Below, in pieces: positions 24,651 to 33,841 of a DNA stretch of 64,000 bases. The DNA lies in assembly GCF_000744105.1 (NCBI RefSeq), contig NZ_JQLH01000001.1, positions 4,291,001 to 4,355,000 on the forward strand, written 5' to 3'. Below the pieces are notes generated by a model. It ran no database searches. It worked only from the letters and a program-made list of their open reading frames with translations, and was not told the origin of the DNA. Positions within the stretch are counted from its first letter, which is position 1. Each line of letters starts with the position of its first letter. The translations under genes and the position numbers were made by a program. The stretch is from Maribacter forsetii DSM 18668. Lineage in GTDB: Bacteria; Bacteroidota; Bacteroidia; Flavobacteriales; Flavobacteriaceae.

Positions 24651-26246
24651 TTACAATTGAAGTAAAAAATGTATCAGATTTGCCTTTGGATCTATACGTA
24701 GTTTTTTACGTAATCTATATCTTGCCACACGCACACTATCTGGTGTAACCCGTAGAATTGAAGCAATTTCCTTAGATGATAAATTTAAGCGTAACAGCAT
24801 AGCCAAACGCATTTCTGTTTGAGACAACTTTTCTTTACACACATCAATCAACTTTTTCCCAAATTCAGGATGTATTTCACTAAAGTAGTTTTGAAATTGT
24901 CTTGCTTCTTTGTCTTGCTTCACATTTTCATTAATATCATTGGCCAGTTGCTTTATTTTAGCCGACTTGTCCATATTCTTTCTATCTGCAAGCTTTAAAA
25001 GTGTGGAAGCTAGATCAGATAATAATTTATTCTTATGCGAAAGATGTAGACTATACTTAGATAAAGCAGAAGCTTTTAATTGCACCTCATTACGCAAGTT
25101 TTCTTGCAGTATTGCTTTTTTTTCTAATTGAGCTTGCAATAACTGTTTTTGAAATTGTTGCATCCTAAATGCTTCCTTGCGTTTTTTTGCCCTGAATAAA
25201 AGCAAAACAAAAATTATAATAGAAATTAAAATCACGGCAACGATCCAAAAATTTCTATTTGCCTTTGCGACTTTATTCTCCTCTTCGAGAAGCATTATCC
25301 TCGTTTCTTTTTGATTGGTTTCATATACCGTTTGTAGAACATTTATTTGATTGCTATTCTGCCCATTAAAAATATTGGAAGTTATTTGCTCGGCCAATTC
25401 TAAATATTCAAGAGCATCTTTATACTTACCTAACAGTGCGTAAGTTTTTGATAGATCTCTGTATGCACTTGACAATCTATTCTTGTCATTAATCTCTTTC
25501 GCTAAATGCATAGCCTTGGTCGTATATACAACAGCTTGTTCATAAGACCCACGTTTTCTGAACACATCGCCAATATTGTTCAGTATGTTAGCCTCTAAAG
25601 GATTATTTCTTCCCTTGGTATAACCATAAGCCTTGTTGAAGAATTGCGAGGCCAGATCAAAATTTTCTAAATCTTCATAAATACTACCTATATTTTCATT
25701 GGTCGTTGCCAAACCAATAGTATCCTGCAGCAGTTTAAATTCCATCAAGCTTTGCTTTTCAAAAGCCAATGCCTTTTTATACTCTTTTCTCTTTTCATAG
25801 CAACTACCAAGTAGACCAGTAGATCTTGCTAGTCCTTTTTTGAAATCAATAACCTTTGATAGTTTCAAACTTTTAGAGAAACTCGCCTCGGCTTTATCGT
25901 AATTTTTTAATGCAAGATGCATACCACCTTGTGCATTGTTTATATGTACGTGCAAAGTATCGTTCGGCTTTTTCTGTAATATGAGCAACGCCTTATTAAA
26001 CTGATCTGTAGCCTCAGAATATACGCCTACCCTAAAATAAAACTCTCCTAACTTCCAATAGCTCGTTGCTATTTTAAAATCATCATTTTGATCTTGGGCT
26101 ATTTTCAGTTGATTTTTGTAAAATAGAAAGGTTGAATCGAGCTCTTTTCTATCAAAAAGTAGAAGTTCTTGTTTCTTTTGCGCAGATAACAAACCTGAAA
26201 ATGAAAAGGCTACTATTAGTACTACATGCAAAAATTTAGAATACAT
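24651..26246 (-). CDS. TPR-repeat membrane-bound HTH regulator
   Basis: The 531-residue protein has a signal peptide (to about residue 22), six or so tetratricopeptide repeats (about 35-310), a membrane helix (about 330-350; VILISIIIFVLLLF), a coiled-coil stretch and a C-terminal LuxR-type helix-turn-helix (SSKEIASILRVTPDSVRVARY). Such one-component regulators keep the TPR sensor in the periplasm and the DNA-binding domain in the cytosol. In Flavobacteria they often stand next to the TonB receptor genes they control; here the receptor-phytase pair lies 166 bases downstream on the same strand. The ligand is unknown. Confidence 0.87.
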   Translation of the reverse strand: MYSKFLHVVLIVAFSFSGLLSAQKKQELLLFDRKELDSTFLFYKNQLKIAQDQNDDFKIATSYWKLGEFYFRVGVYSEATDQFNKALLILQKKPNDTLHVHINNAQGGMHLALKNYDKAEASFSKSLKLSKVIDFKKGLARSTGLLGSCYEKRKEYKKALAFEKQSLMEFKLLQDTIGLATTNENIGSIYEDLENFDLASQFFNKAYGYTKGRNNPLEANILNNIGDVFRKRGSYEQAVVYTTKAMHLAKEINDKNRLSSAYRDLSKTYALLGKYKDALEYLELAEQITSNIFNGQNSNQINVLQTVYETNQKETRIMLLEEENKVAKANRNFWIVAVILISIIIFVLLLFRAKKRKEAFRMQQFQKQLLQAQLEKKAILQENLRNEVQLKASALSKYSLHLSHKNKLLSDLASTLLKLADRKNMDKSAKIKQLANDINENVKQDKEARQFQNYFSEIHPEFGKKLIDVCKEKLSQTEMRLAMLLRLNLSSKEIASILRVTPDSVRVARYRLRKKLRIDPKANLIHFLLQL

Positions 26247-26394
26247 AATATCTATTAACTGAGCATTTAAACTTTACCAATAAAGAACATTGCTTGTTCA
26301 GCAAAATTTAAACCAGTAAATATGCCTATAGATATACTTAGAACAATAAAAAAGGATATTAAGTTATCGTTAAAGATAATTTAATGTCCAAAAC

Positions 26395-26426
26395 AAAAAG
26401 CCTTTGCAACTGAATGCAAAGGCTTT
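26395..26426 (-). terminator. Terminator after rpmA
   Basis: AAAGCCTTTGCA and TGCAAAGGCTTT form a 12-bp perfect stem with a 5-base loop, followed by T on the minus strand. It ends the rplU-rpmA operon. Confidence 0.85.
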
Positions 26427-26449
26427 AAATATTGTAAACTTAACTTTAT

Positions 26450-26710
26450 TTAAGCTTCAAAAGGCTCAATGGAAACGTAAGATTTTCCACCAGCTTTTTT
26501 GGTAAACTTCACTAAACCATCTACACGTGCGTGTAAAGTATGGTCTTTTCCTGCGTAAACATTTTCACCAGGATTGTGTCTTGTTCCACGCTGTCTAACG
26601 ATAATGTTACCAGCGATAGCAGCTTGACCACCATAAATCTTAACTCCTAATCGTTTCGATTCTGATTCTCTACCGTTTTTCGAACTACCTACACCTTTCT
26701 TATGTGCCAT
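26450..26710 (-). CDS. rpmA: 50S ribosomal protein bL27
   Basis: The 86-residue basic protein begins MAHKKGVGSSKNGRESESKR and contains the RLGVKIYGGQAAIAGNIIVRQ-type core split here as GQAAIAGNIIVRQRGT and NPGENVYAGKDHTL, both diagnostic of L27, which reaches toward the peptidyl-transferase centre. It begins with the mature AHKK N-terminus and needs no propeptide cleavage, unlike Firmicutes L27. It follows rplU by 41 bases in the conserved rplU-rpmA order. Confidence 0.98.
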   Translation of the reverse strand: MAHKKGVGSSKNGRESESKRLGVKIYGGQAAIAGNIIVRQRGTRHNPGENVYAGKDHTLHARVDGLVKFTKKAGGKSYVSIEPFEA

Positions 26711-26751
26711 TGTCTGAGGTTTTAAATATTATTATACTTTAATGGTTCAGC

Positions 26752-27417
26752 TTATTTAGCTATACCACCGTCTAATTCGTCTTGCCATTTCTGTAACTCG
26801 TCCCATTTACCTTCAGCAGCTAATTCAGCTTGCTTTGGCCATGTGTCAGTTACGTGATTTCCACGTACGTCTGCTATAATTTCAGAAATTTTAGCTGCGT
26901 CTGTTTTTGCTAATTCAGCAAAAGTAGAAATACCTGCATTATTCAAAGTTTCAGCGATTTTTGGACCGATACCTTCAACTTTTTTCAAATCATCACCTTT
27001 AGCACCAGCTTTCTTAGCTTTTGCTTTTGGTGCTACAGGAGCTGCTTTTTCCTCTACTTTTTTAGCCTTTGGTTCAGCTTTCTTAGTTTCAGTTTTCTTT
27101 GCTCCTTTAGAAATAATAGATTCGATTACAATCTCTGTAAGAGACTGACGATGTCCATTTTTCTTTCTGTAACCTTTACGTCTTTTCTTGTGAAAAACGA
27201 TTACTTTGTCACCTCTAAGGTGTTTAACGACTTTAGCCTCTACTGCGGCACCGTCTATAGCCGGGGCGCCGATAGTAACGTTCGATCCATCAGCTAAAAG
27301 AAGAACATTGTCAAAAGTAACTTTCTTACCTTCTTCTGCTTGTAAACGGTGAACGTACACTTTCTGGTCTTTTGCAACTTTAAACTGCTGCCCTGCCATC
27401 TCTACAATTGCGTACAT
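26752..27417 (-). CDS. rplU: 50S ribosomal protein bL21 with C-terminal helix-hairpin-helix extension
   Basis: Residues 1 to about 104 are a standard bL21 (MYAIVEMAGQQFKVAKDQKV, VVKHLRGDKVIVFHKKRRKG, YRKKNGHRQ). A Lys/Ala-rich linker (about 108-140) then leads to a domain of about 80 residues with VEGIGPKIAETLNNAGISTF, a helix-hairpin-helix motif as in DNA-binding or repair proteins, and a tail with KWDELQKWQDEL. At 221 residues it is about twice the E. coli L21 (103). The extended form occurs across Flavobacteria as far as I recall; its role is not known. It is the first gene of the rplU-rpmA operon. Confidence 0.97.
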   Translation of the reverse strand: MYAIVEMAGQQFKVAKDQKVYVHRLQAEEGKKVTFDNVLLLADGSNVTIGAPAIDGAAVEAKVVKHLRGDKVIVFHKKRRKGYRKKNGHRQSLTEIVIESIISKGAKKTETKKAEPKAKKVEEKAAPVAPKAKAKKAGAKGDDLKKVEGIGPKIAETLNNAGISTFAELAKTDAAKISEIIADVRGNHVTDTWPKQAELAAEGKWDELQKWQDELDGGIAK

Positions 27418-27440
27418 ATTGTTAAATGTAATGATTAAAC

Positions 27441-27461
27441 CTGATGGATTTTTTCCATAGG
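27441..27461 (-). promoter_or_regulatory. Leader hairpin upstream of rplU
   Basis: Plus-strand CCTgATGGA and TCCATAGG form an 8-bp stem with one bulged G and a short T loop, just after the predicted transcription start and 24 bases before the ATG at 27417. Possible stabilising or autoregulatory element. Confidence 0.4.
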
Positions 27462-27467
27462 CGGGTG

Positions 27468-27475
27468 CAAATATA
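27468..27475 (-). promoter_or_regulatory. -7 box of the rplU-rpmA promoter
   Basis: TATATTTG on the minus strand is an exact TAnnTTTG match 51 bases upstream of the rplU start. Confidence 0.6.
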
Positions 27476-27513
27476 GATCTTAATCGTGAATTTACAAGTG
27501 TTTTTTGCGATTT

Positions 27514-27969
27514 TTAAACAGTCTTTAGTATTCTAGTGTTCGAAGTCTTAAATAGTTGCATAAATGCAAGGGTCAAAACAACGCTACTGGTAAAACCCAT
27601 AGTAGCTACCACTAGAAAAACAATGGCTTCAAAACTTCTATATGTGTTTGCCCATCTTGTTGATAGTTCTTCTAAAAAACCTGGCTGTATTTCTGTAGAA
27701 TAAAATGCAAAAAAGATCGTAAAAATAAGTGTTGCTACGCCACCGGTTATCAAACCAGCCATGAAACCACCTGCATAACTAAATTCGCTACCCTTTTTTA
27801 ACTTATAATATTTAATTGCCTCAAAAATGGCAAAACCGGTAATTACCGCATTAAATAGACTATAGAAGACATTAACATGCAAACCAAGTAATGATAGTAT
27901 TTAGAAATAAGCAATTAAAGAACCACTGGCGGCAACACCAAATCTAAGGGGTAAGGCATAATTTTTCAT
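27514..27969 (-). pseudogene. DUF4199 membrane protein gene interrupted by an in-frame stop
   Basis: The frame starting at the ATG at 27969 reads MKNYALPLRFGVAASGSLIA then YF and hits TAA at 27903-27901; the same frame goes on without another stop to 27514 (ILSLLGLHVNVFYSLF onward). The joined product of about 150 residues has the DUF4199 layout: an N-terminal membrane segment, a GFMAGLITGG loop and two more helices. The stop replaces what would be a leucine codon by one base (TTA to TAA). It could be a recent null mutation, a strain polymorphism or a sequencing error. A TTG at 27882 could restart a shortened protein lacking the first helix. Confidence 0.75.
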
Positions 27970-28152
27970 AATAAAGATTTTTTTGTTTAGACATTTAATA
28001 TAATCATTAAACAAAATATATGAAAATAATAACTGTTAAAGAATTCCTATATTGAAGATTGTTCTTACAAAATTTAAAATTCAGTGTAACATTTTAATTT
28101 GAATGGACTCTAATAGAACAGAACAATTAAACACGAACCTAAAACAGTTTAA

Positions 28153-29475
28153 ATGAAAATGAAATTACTATTGGTTTCGGCACTATCCGTTATTGGATTT
28201 GCCGGACTCGCACAAGAGGTTGCTTACGAAGAGTACAACCTTGAAAACGATTTACACGTTATTTTACATCAAGATAACACCGCACCAATTATTTCCATCT
28301 CCGTATTTTACCATGTAGGATCAAAAGACGAAGACCCACAAAGAACAGGCTTTGCTCACTTTTTTGAACACTTACTTTTTGAAGGAACTGAAAATATCGA
28401 AAGAGGAGAATGGGACAAAATAGTATCTGCAAACGGCGGATCAGGTAATGCCACTACCAATGAAGATAGAACATATTACTATGAAGTTTTTCCTTCTAAC
28501 AATTTAGAATTAGGACTTTGGCTAGAGTCTGAAAGAATGCTTCACCCTGTTATCAATCAAAAAGGTGTTGACACTCAAAATGAAGTGGTCAAGGAAGAAA
28601 AAAGACTTCGCGTTGATAATTCTCCTTATGGAAAATTCATTGAAAACATAAAAAAGAACCTTTTTCAAAGCCATCCTTATAAAGAAACGGTTATTGGAAA
28701 AATGGCAGACTTGGATGCCGCTACTTTAGATGAATTTATAGCTTTCCAGAAAAAATTCTATGCTCCGAACAATGCCGTTTTGGTCATTGCAGGCGATTTT
28801 GAGAAGGAAAATGCTAAAAAATTGATATCAGATTATTTTAAGGATATTCCAAAGGGAGCAGAACTTACAAGAACCTTCCCTAAAGAAACTCCTCTCACAT
28901 CAGAAATCAATGCAAAAGCTTACGACTCTAATATTCAAATACCGGCTACTATGATCGCCTATAGAACTCCCGGTCTTAAAAATAGAGATAGCCAAGTATT
29001 AGAAATGATTTCTACCTATTTATCTGACGGACCTTCTTCTAAACTTTATAAGAAAATGGTAGACGAAGAGAAGCAGGCCTTACAAATTGGAGCAATACCA
29101 GTTACTTTAGAAGATTATGGCATGTATATCGTTTTTGCACTTCCGGTAGGCGAAACTGGTTTAAATACACTAAACTCTTCTATTGAGACAGAAGTAGAGA
29201 AATTGAGAAATGAACTTATTTCTGAAAATGATTATCAAAAACTACAAAACAAGTTTGAAAATCAGTTTGTAAACAGTAATGCCAGTATTGAGGGTATTGC
29301 AGAATCTCTTGCAGAGTATTATGCGCTTTATGGTGATACATCTCTTATAAACAAGGAAATAGAAGTATATAGATCTATTACCAGAGAAGAGATTAAAGAG
29401 GTCGCTAACAAGTATTTAAAGCCTAACCAAAGATTGGTTCTAGAATATTTACCTGAACAAAATACCGCAAACTAA
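28153..29475 (+). CDS. M16 zinc metallopeptidase (active subunit)
   Basis: The 440-residue protein has a signal peptide ending near residue 20 (LAQ) and the inverted zinc motif HFFEH (69-73), with the third zinc ligand expected in NEVVKEEKRL near 150. It carries both M16 half-domains of an insulinase/pitrilysin-type peptidase acting in the periplasm. The next gene, only 2 bases away, encodes a second M16 protein without the zinc motif, the usual active/inactive pair. No nearby substrate is suggested. Confidence 0.93.
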   Translation: MKMKLLLVSALSVIGFAGLAQEVAYEEYNLENDLHVILHQDNTAPIISISVFYHVGSKDEDPQRTGFAHFFEHLLFEGTENIERGEWDKIVSANGGSGNATTNEDRTYYYEVFPSNNLELGLWLESERMLHPVINQKGVDTQNEVVKEEKRLRVDNSPYGKFIENIKKNLFQSHPYKETVIGKMADLDAATLDEFIAFQKKFYAPNNAVLVIAGDFEKENAKKLISDYFKDIPKGAELTRTFPKETPLTSEINAKAYDSNIQIPATMIAYRTPGLKNRDSQVLEMISTYLSDGPSSKLYKKMVDEEKQALQIGAIPVTLEDYGMYIVFALPVGETGLNTLNSSIETEVEKLRNELISENDYQKLQNKFENQFVNSNASIEGIAESLAEYYALYGDTSLINKEIEVYRSITREEIKEVANKYLKPNQRLVLEYLPEQNTAN

Positions 29476-29477
29476 AA

Positions 29478-31556
29478 ATGATTATGAAAAATACATATAT
29501 ATTACTACTAACATTATTCTCCTTTATTGCTGTACAAGCACAGGTAGACCGTACGGTTATGCCCAAACCAGGACCTGCACCTGAAATTAATCTAGGAGCT
29601 CCACAATCATTCAACCTCAACAACGGATTAAAGGTTCTTGTGGTGGAAAATCACAAACTACCTAGAGTTTCCATGCAATTGTCTATAGATAACCCGCCAA
29701 TATCAGAAGGTGACAAAGCTGGTGTTGCGAGCTTAACAGGTAGTCTTTTAGGGCTTGGTTCTAAAAATATTAGCAAAGAAGGATTCAATGAAGAAATAGA
29801 TTTTTTAGGAGCTAGACTTTATTTTAGCGCTCAACGTGCATACGCCCAATCACTTTCCAAATATTTCCCTAGAATGATGGAGCTTATGGCAGATGCCGCT
29901 ATTTATCCAAATTTTACACAAGAGGAATTTGACAAGGAAAAAGATAAACTTATCACAGGGTTAAAATCTGAAGAGAAAGTAGTTTCGTCCATCTCAAGTA
30001 GAGTTCAAAGAGCATTAGCTTATGGTAAAAATCATCCTTATGGTGAATTCACTACAGAAGAAACCGTAAACAATGTAACTCTTAGTGATGTTGAAGAGTT
30101 TTACAGAGATTACTTTGTTCCCGCAAATGCCTACTTGATCGTAATTGGGGATGTTAACCTTGAAGAAGTGAAAACATTGACCGAGACTTACTTTACCTCT
30201 TGGACAAAAGCCGTACCACCAAGTTTCTCTTATTCTCAACCTAAGAATGTACCTAATACGCAAATTAATTTTGTTGATATGCCAAATGCCGTACAATCAG
30301 AGATAACGGTTCAAAATATCGTTAACCTAAAAATGAAGGACGATGATTATATCGCTGCCCTTTTAGCCAATGAGATTTTGGGCGGTGGAGCTGACAGCAG
30401 ATTGTATTCCAACCTTAGAGAAGACAAGGGTTATACTTACGGTGCCTATTCATCTATTGGCAACGACAAATATGGTCCATCTAGATTTAGTGCATCTGCA
30501 GAAGTCAGAAATATGGTAACCGATAGTTCTGTAGTTGAAATGTTAAAAGAGCTTGATGTTATCGTCACTAAACCTGTTACCGATGAGGAACTAAAAAATA
30601 CCAAAGCCGTATATGCCGGTAGTTTTATAATGGCGCTAGAAGATCCCGAAACTATTGCGCGATATGCCTTGAATATTGAAAAAGAGAATCTACCTAAAGA
30701 CTTTTACAAAACCTTTCTCGAGAAGCTTGACAAGGTTAACAAAGCAGATGTTGAAGGTGCCGCGAAAAAGTATTTCAATGTTGACAACGCCAGAGTTATC
30801 GTAGTTGGTAAAGGAAGTGATGTCCTTTCTAATCTTCAGAATGTAGAATTTAAAGGCAAAAAACTTCCGGTTCTTGCGTATTCCAAAACTGCCGACAGAG
30901 TTGAAACTCCAGATTACAATGCCGCCGTACCAACCGATGTTTCAGCTAAGTCCATACTTGAAAAGTATATTACAGCTATTGGCGGAAAAGATAAACTTGA
31001 GAGCGTAAATACCTTAGCCATGATGGCCGCAGCAGAAATGCAAGGAATGAAATTAGACTTAAACGTTAAAAAAACATCTAGCAATCAACTTATGCAAGAT
31101 GTGCAAATGATGGGTAATTCCGTAAGCAAACAAGTTGTAAACGGTGATAAAGGCTATATGGTGATGCAAGGTCAGCGTAAAGATCTTGAAGAAAAGGAAT
31201 TGAAAGCTATTAAAAAAGAATCTGCTCCTTTCACTGAACTTCAATTAATTAACGATGAATCTGTAGTTATAGAAGGTATGGAAATGGTAGGCGATAAAAA
31301 TACCTACAAACTAAAGGTTGGAGAAAATAAATCTGCTTTCTTTGATGCCGAAACCGGACTTAAACTACAAGAGGTTACCATAACCGAAATGCAGGGGCAA
31401 CAAATTGCCAGCACTTCTAACTTTGAAGATTACAAAGAAGTTTCTGGTATTTTATTTCCTTTTAAAATACTACAAACCGTAGGTCCTCAATCTTTTGAGT
31501 TTATAGTTTCTGAAATCAAAGTAAATGATGGTGTATCACCTACCGATTTTGAATAA
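29478..31556 (+). CDS. M16 peptidase-like protein lacking the zinc motif, with extra C-terminal domain
   Basis: The 692-residue protein has a signal peptide (to about residue 21) and two M16-like domains up to about residue 460, but the place of HxxEH reads SLTGSLLGLGS, so it cannot bind zinc there; it probably forms the non-catalytic half of a heterodimer with the preceding gene's product. Residues about 480-692 form an extra beta-rich region with AKSILEKYITAIGGKDKL, which resembles the lipoprotein-insertase-type domains often fused to such proteins. Start codons ATG at 29478 and 29484 are both possible. The gene ends with a strong terminator. Confidence 0.85.
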   Translation: MIMKNTYILLLTLFSFIAVQAQVDRTVMPKPGPAPEINLGAPQSFNLNNGLKVLVVENHKLPRVSMQLSIDNPPISEGDKAGVASLTGSLLGLGSKNISKEGFNEEIDFLGARLYFSAQRAYAQSLSKYFPRMMELMADAAIYPNFTQEEFDKEKDKLITGLKSEEKVVSSISSRVQRALAYGKNHPYGEFTTEETVNNVTLSDVEEFYRDYFVPANAYLIVIGDVNLEEVKTLTETYFTSWTKAVPPSFSYSQPKNVPNTQINFVDMPNAVQSEITVQNIVNLKMKDDDYIAALLANEILGGGADSRLYSNLREDKGYTYGAYSSIGNDKYGPSRFSASAEVRNMVTDSSVVEMLKELDVIVTKPVTDEELKNTKAVYAGSFIMALEDPETIARYALNIEKENLPKDFYKTFLEKLDKVNKADVEGAAKKYFNVDNARVIVVGKGSDVLSNLQNVEFKGKKLPVLAYSKTADRVETPDYNAAVPTDVSAKSILEKYITAIGGKDKLESVNTLAMMAAAEMQGMKLDLNVKKTSSNQLMQDVQMMGNSVSKQVVNGDKGYMVMQGQRKDLEEKELKAIKKESAPFTELQLINDESVVIEGMEMVGDKNTYKLKVGENKSAFFDAETGLKLQEVTITEMQGQQIASTSNFEDYKEVSGILFPFKILQTVGPQSFEFIVSEIKVNDGVSPTDFE

Positions 31557-31576
31557 CTAAAATTTTATCTAAAAAG

Positions 31577-31604
31577 AAAAACCCGCTCATGAGCGGGTTT
31601 TTTG
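31577..31604 (+). terminator. Terminator after the M16 pair
   Basis: AAAACCCGCTCA and TGAGCGGGTTTT form a perfect palindrome flanked by A- and T-runs; it can also serve the convergent GIN-domain gene. Confidence 0.9.
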
Positions 31605-31626
31605 TTTTCTAATTTATAGGTTAAGC

Positions 31627-32370
31627 TTATCCTATTTTTCTTATTCTTGCTTCGCCAAAAATCAATCCTTTATCCACTTCTGGGCTACCCATATAATTCA
31701 CATTTGTTTCTCCGTAGCAAGTTACCTTTAACCTATCTTTTACATGAACCCTAAAATTACTTTCACCATAGGCTGTAATTTTAGTCTCATCTGCCATCAT
31801 ACCTACTGTATTTACTTCGCTCTCTCCGTATGCTCTAAATACTTGTCTAGCCACAGTACCTTCCCCTATTTCCAAGTAACTGCTACCATAGATAGCTACT
31901 GTTAATTCATCTATGGAAACCGAATTAAAATACACTTTTGCCTCGCCATATAAAGACATTTTAAAATCATCGGCATTAAAAAGATTTTTACATCTCACTA
32001 CCTCTTCCCCTCTTATTGATAGATTTTCCAACTTTCTATAGGTAACGGTTGCAGTTGCCATTGTACCATTATAAAGTGACTTACTACCACGCCATTGATC
32101 CGTTGAAATGCGTTCAGATTTTGTCACCACTTTGGCACCGTCTAAATACAAACGCAGCGTTCTGCCCTCTACCTCAACATTTATTTTATCTAAAGAAACT
32201 TTTGCATTTTCTATAACAACACTTTCCTCTTCCCCTTCAACTAGATTAACAGCTATGTGCGGGCTAACAATTAATTTATCAAAAGATTTTACGTTGAATG
32301 ATTTTTCTTGAGCCTGAATTGCGCCAACAGTCATTGTTACCGCTAGTAGTGCTACTAATATTTTTTTCAT
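31627..32370 (-). CDS. Head-GIN-domain secreted protein (DUF2807)
   Basis: The 247-residue product starts at the ATG at 32368-32370 with a signal peptide ending AIQAQ. The body is a repetitive beta-helix-like domain: short beta units with YGESEVNTVG, AYGESNFRV and CYGETNVNY, typical of the GIN (DUF2807) family of Bacteroidota. Members are exported or surface proteins of unknown function, sometimes called auto-transporter adhesin heads, a name without experimental basis. The frame extends 14 codons upstream to 32412 but without signal character. It is monocistronic. Confidence 0.88.
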   Translation of the reverse strand: MKKILVALLAVTMTVGAIQAQEKSFNVKSFDKLIVSPHIAVNLVEGEEESVVIENAKVSLDKINVEVEGRTLRLYLDGAKVVTKSERISTDQWRGSKSLYNGTMATATVTYRKLENLSIRGEEVVRCKNLFNADDFKMSLYGEAKVYFNSVSIDELTVAIYGSSYLEIGEGTVARQVFRAYGESEVNTVGMMADETKITAYGESNFRVHVKDRLKVTCYGETNVNYMGSPEVDKGLIFGEARIRKIG

Positions 32371-32444
32371 GATTTCCGTTTTTTTGATTAGTTCTATACA
32401 AAGACAAGTCAAAAATCATTTTGTTACAGTAGATATTACTATTT

Positions 32445-33329
32445 CTACCTAGTTACTGTCTTTTTTCTATTTACCAGCCATACCCCAAATAGTATAATTA
32501 GACCGCCTAACAACTGAAGAAAACTAATATTTTCACCATCCAAAAAGCCCCATAGCACTGCCACAAGTGGTATCAAATAGGTAACAGAAGCCGCAAATAC
32601 GGGACTGGATAGCTTTATCAGTTTATTAAATAGAATATTTGCCAATGCCGTACCTAAAAAAGCCAATGCCATTATATACCACACTGCTTCGTGCATAGCG
32701 CTGTCACCCAAAAATTGCTGAAACACCCCCGAATACATCAAAATAACCAATGCTGGAAAGAAGGCAACACCGAAACTAGCCGTCGTTACCGCCAAGGGGG
32801 TTAAATGAGATAAATACTTCTTAATGATATTAATATTAAAAGCATAACCCAACGCCGCAAAAATTATGAACAATGAATACCAATAGTTTTGGTTTACATT
32901 ATTCTCCATCCCCGCAGCAATTAACACCACAGTTCCAAGAAGACCTATAAGAACGCCCAACACTTGTCTTCCTTTAAGCGAAAGTCCAAAAAGCGCAATA
33001 CCAACCAAGGTGGTAAACAAAGGTGCAACAGAATTTAAAATAGACGTAATTCCACTACTTATTTCCATTTGTGCCAATGCAAAGAAAAATGGTGGAAAAA
33101 ATGAACTACATAACCCTGCGATAGTTATCCATTTCCAATCGGTTTTTGAAAGTGTTTTTAAAGACTTAAAACCCAATATAAATAACAGTACCGATGCAAA
33201 TAAAATTCTTAACCCACCTACCTGCAAAGGCGTATACCCAACCAAAGACCTTTTTATCAATATAAAGGAAGAACCCCAGATAAGCGATAGAATTACTAGG
33301 TAAATCCATTTTTGATCTATATTTTTCAA
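32445..33329 (-). CDS. EamA/DMT-family transporter
   Basis: The 294-residue protein has about ten hydrophobic segments arranged as two EamA repeats, with LIWGSSFILIKRS near the N-terminus and ASVTYLIPLVAVLWGFLDGE in the second repeat; this is the standard drug/metabolite exporter pattern. The substrate cannot be predicted, amino acids or metabolites being typical. No clustering gives a hint; it is divergent from the HMA gene. Confidence 0.9.
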   Translation of the reverse strand: MKNIDQKWIYLVILSLIWGSSFILIKRSLVGYTPLQVGGLRILFASVLLFILGFKSLKTLSKTDWKWITIAGLCSSFFPPFFFALAQMEISSGITSILNSVAPLFTTLVGIALFGLSLKGRQVLGVLIGLLGTVVLIAAGMENNVNQNYWYSLFIIFAALGYAFNINIIKKYLSHLTPLAVTTASFGVAFFPALVILMYSGVFQQFLGDSAMHEAVWYIMALAFLGTALANILFNKLIKLSSPVFAASVTYLIPLVAVLWGFLDGENISFLQLLGGLIILFGVWLVNRKKTVTR

Positions 33330-33486
33330 TGCTGATAATTTTAAAACAAAAGTGAGCTTTTTTCCAAATAAATCAACCTCTTAACTAGTTATTTTTACAA
33401 TTCATTGATTAATGCGTTTTACATATTTGGTATCTTTACACTATAACCAGATATGCTTATGATCCGCATACGTTAAATCTATTGTT

Positions 33487-33840
33487 ATGAAAATAAAAAT
33501 ATTAGTTCTCTTTATAACCGCATTCACCTTATCTACTACCATTTCGTTAGCTCAAGAAAAATCTAGCAATATTATCAAACTTGAAAACAGAATAACGAAT
33601 TCAGTAGAAGTTGGAATAGACGGCATGGCCTGCCAAGAAGGGTGCGCAGATAAAATTGCCTCTAACCTAAAAGAGAAAGACGGGGTTATTTCTGCCGATA
33701 TTAGCTTTGACAATAAAAATGGTCTAATTGTTTTTGACCCTTCTTTAATTTCTATTGACGAAGTAAAATCTATTATTACCGGCACAAAAGTAAAAGATTA
33801 TAAATACACTATAAATTCTGTTACCCCACAAGCTAATTAA
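33487..33840 (+). CDS. Periplasmic heavy-metal-associated (HMA) domain protein
   Basis: The 117-residue protein has a signal peptide (ending SLAQ near residue 23) and one HMA domain with GMACQEGC (residues 46-53, Cys49 and Cys53). The spacing is C-x3-C with a glycine, as in the CxxGC variant of Bacteroidota rather than the usual CxxC. It may deliver or sequester copper or another soft metal in the periplasm. The gene is followed after 1 base by a lipoprotein gene, so they probably share a transcript. Confidence 0.83.
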   Translation: MKIKILVLFITAFTLSTTISLAQEKSSNIIKLENRITNSVEVGIDGMACQEGCADKIASNLKEKDGVISADISFDNKNGLIVFDPSLISIDEVKSIITGTKVKDYKYTINSVTPQAN

Positions 33841-33841
33841 G

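Noticed and set aside
26364..26374. TTATCGTTAAA also found in the DUF2975 operator
   Set aside because: An 11-base match in AT-rich DNA is likely by chance and the second arm is absent.
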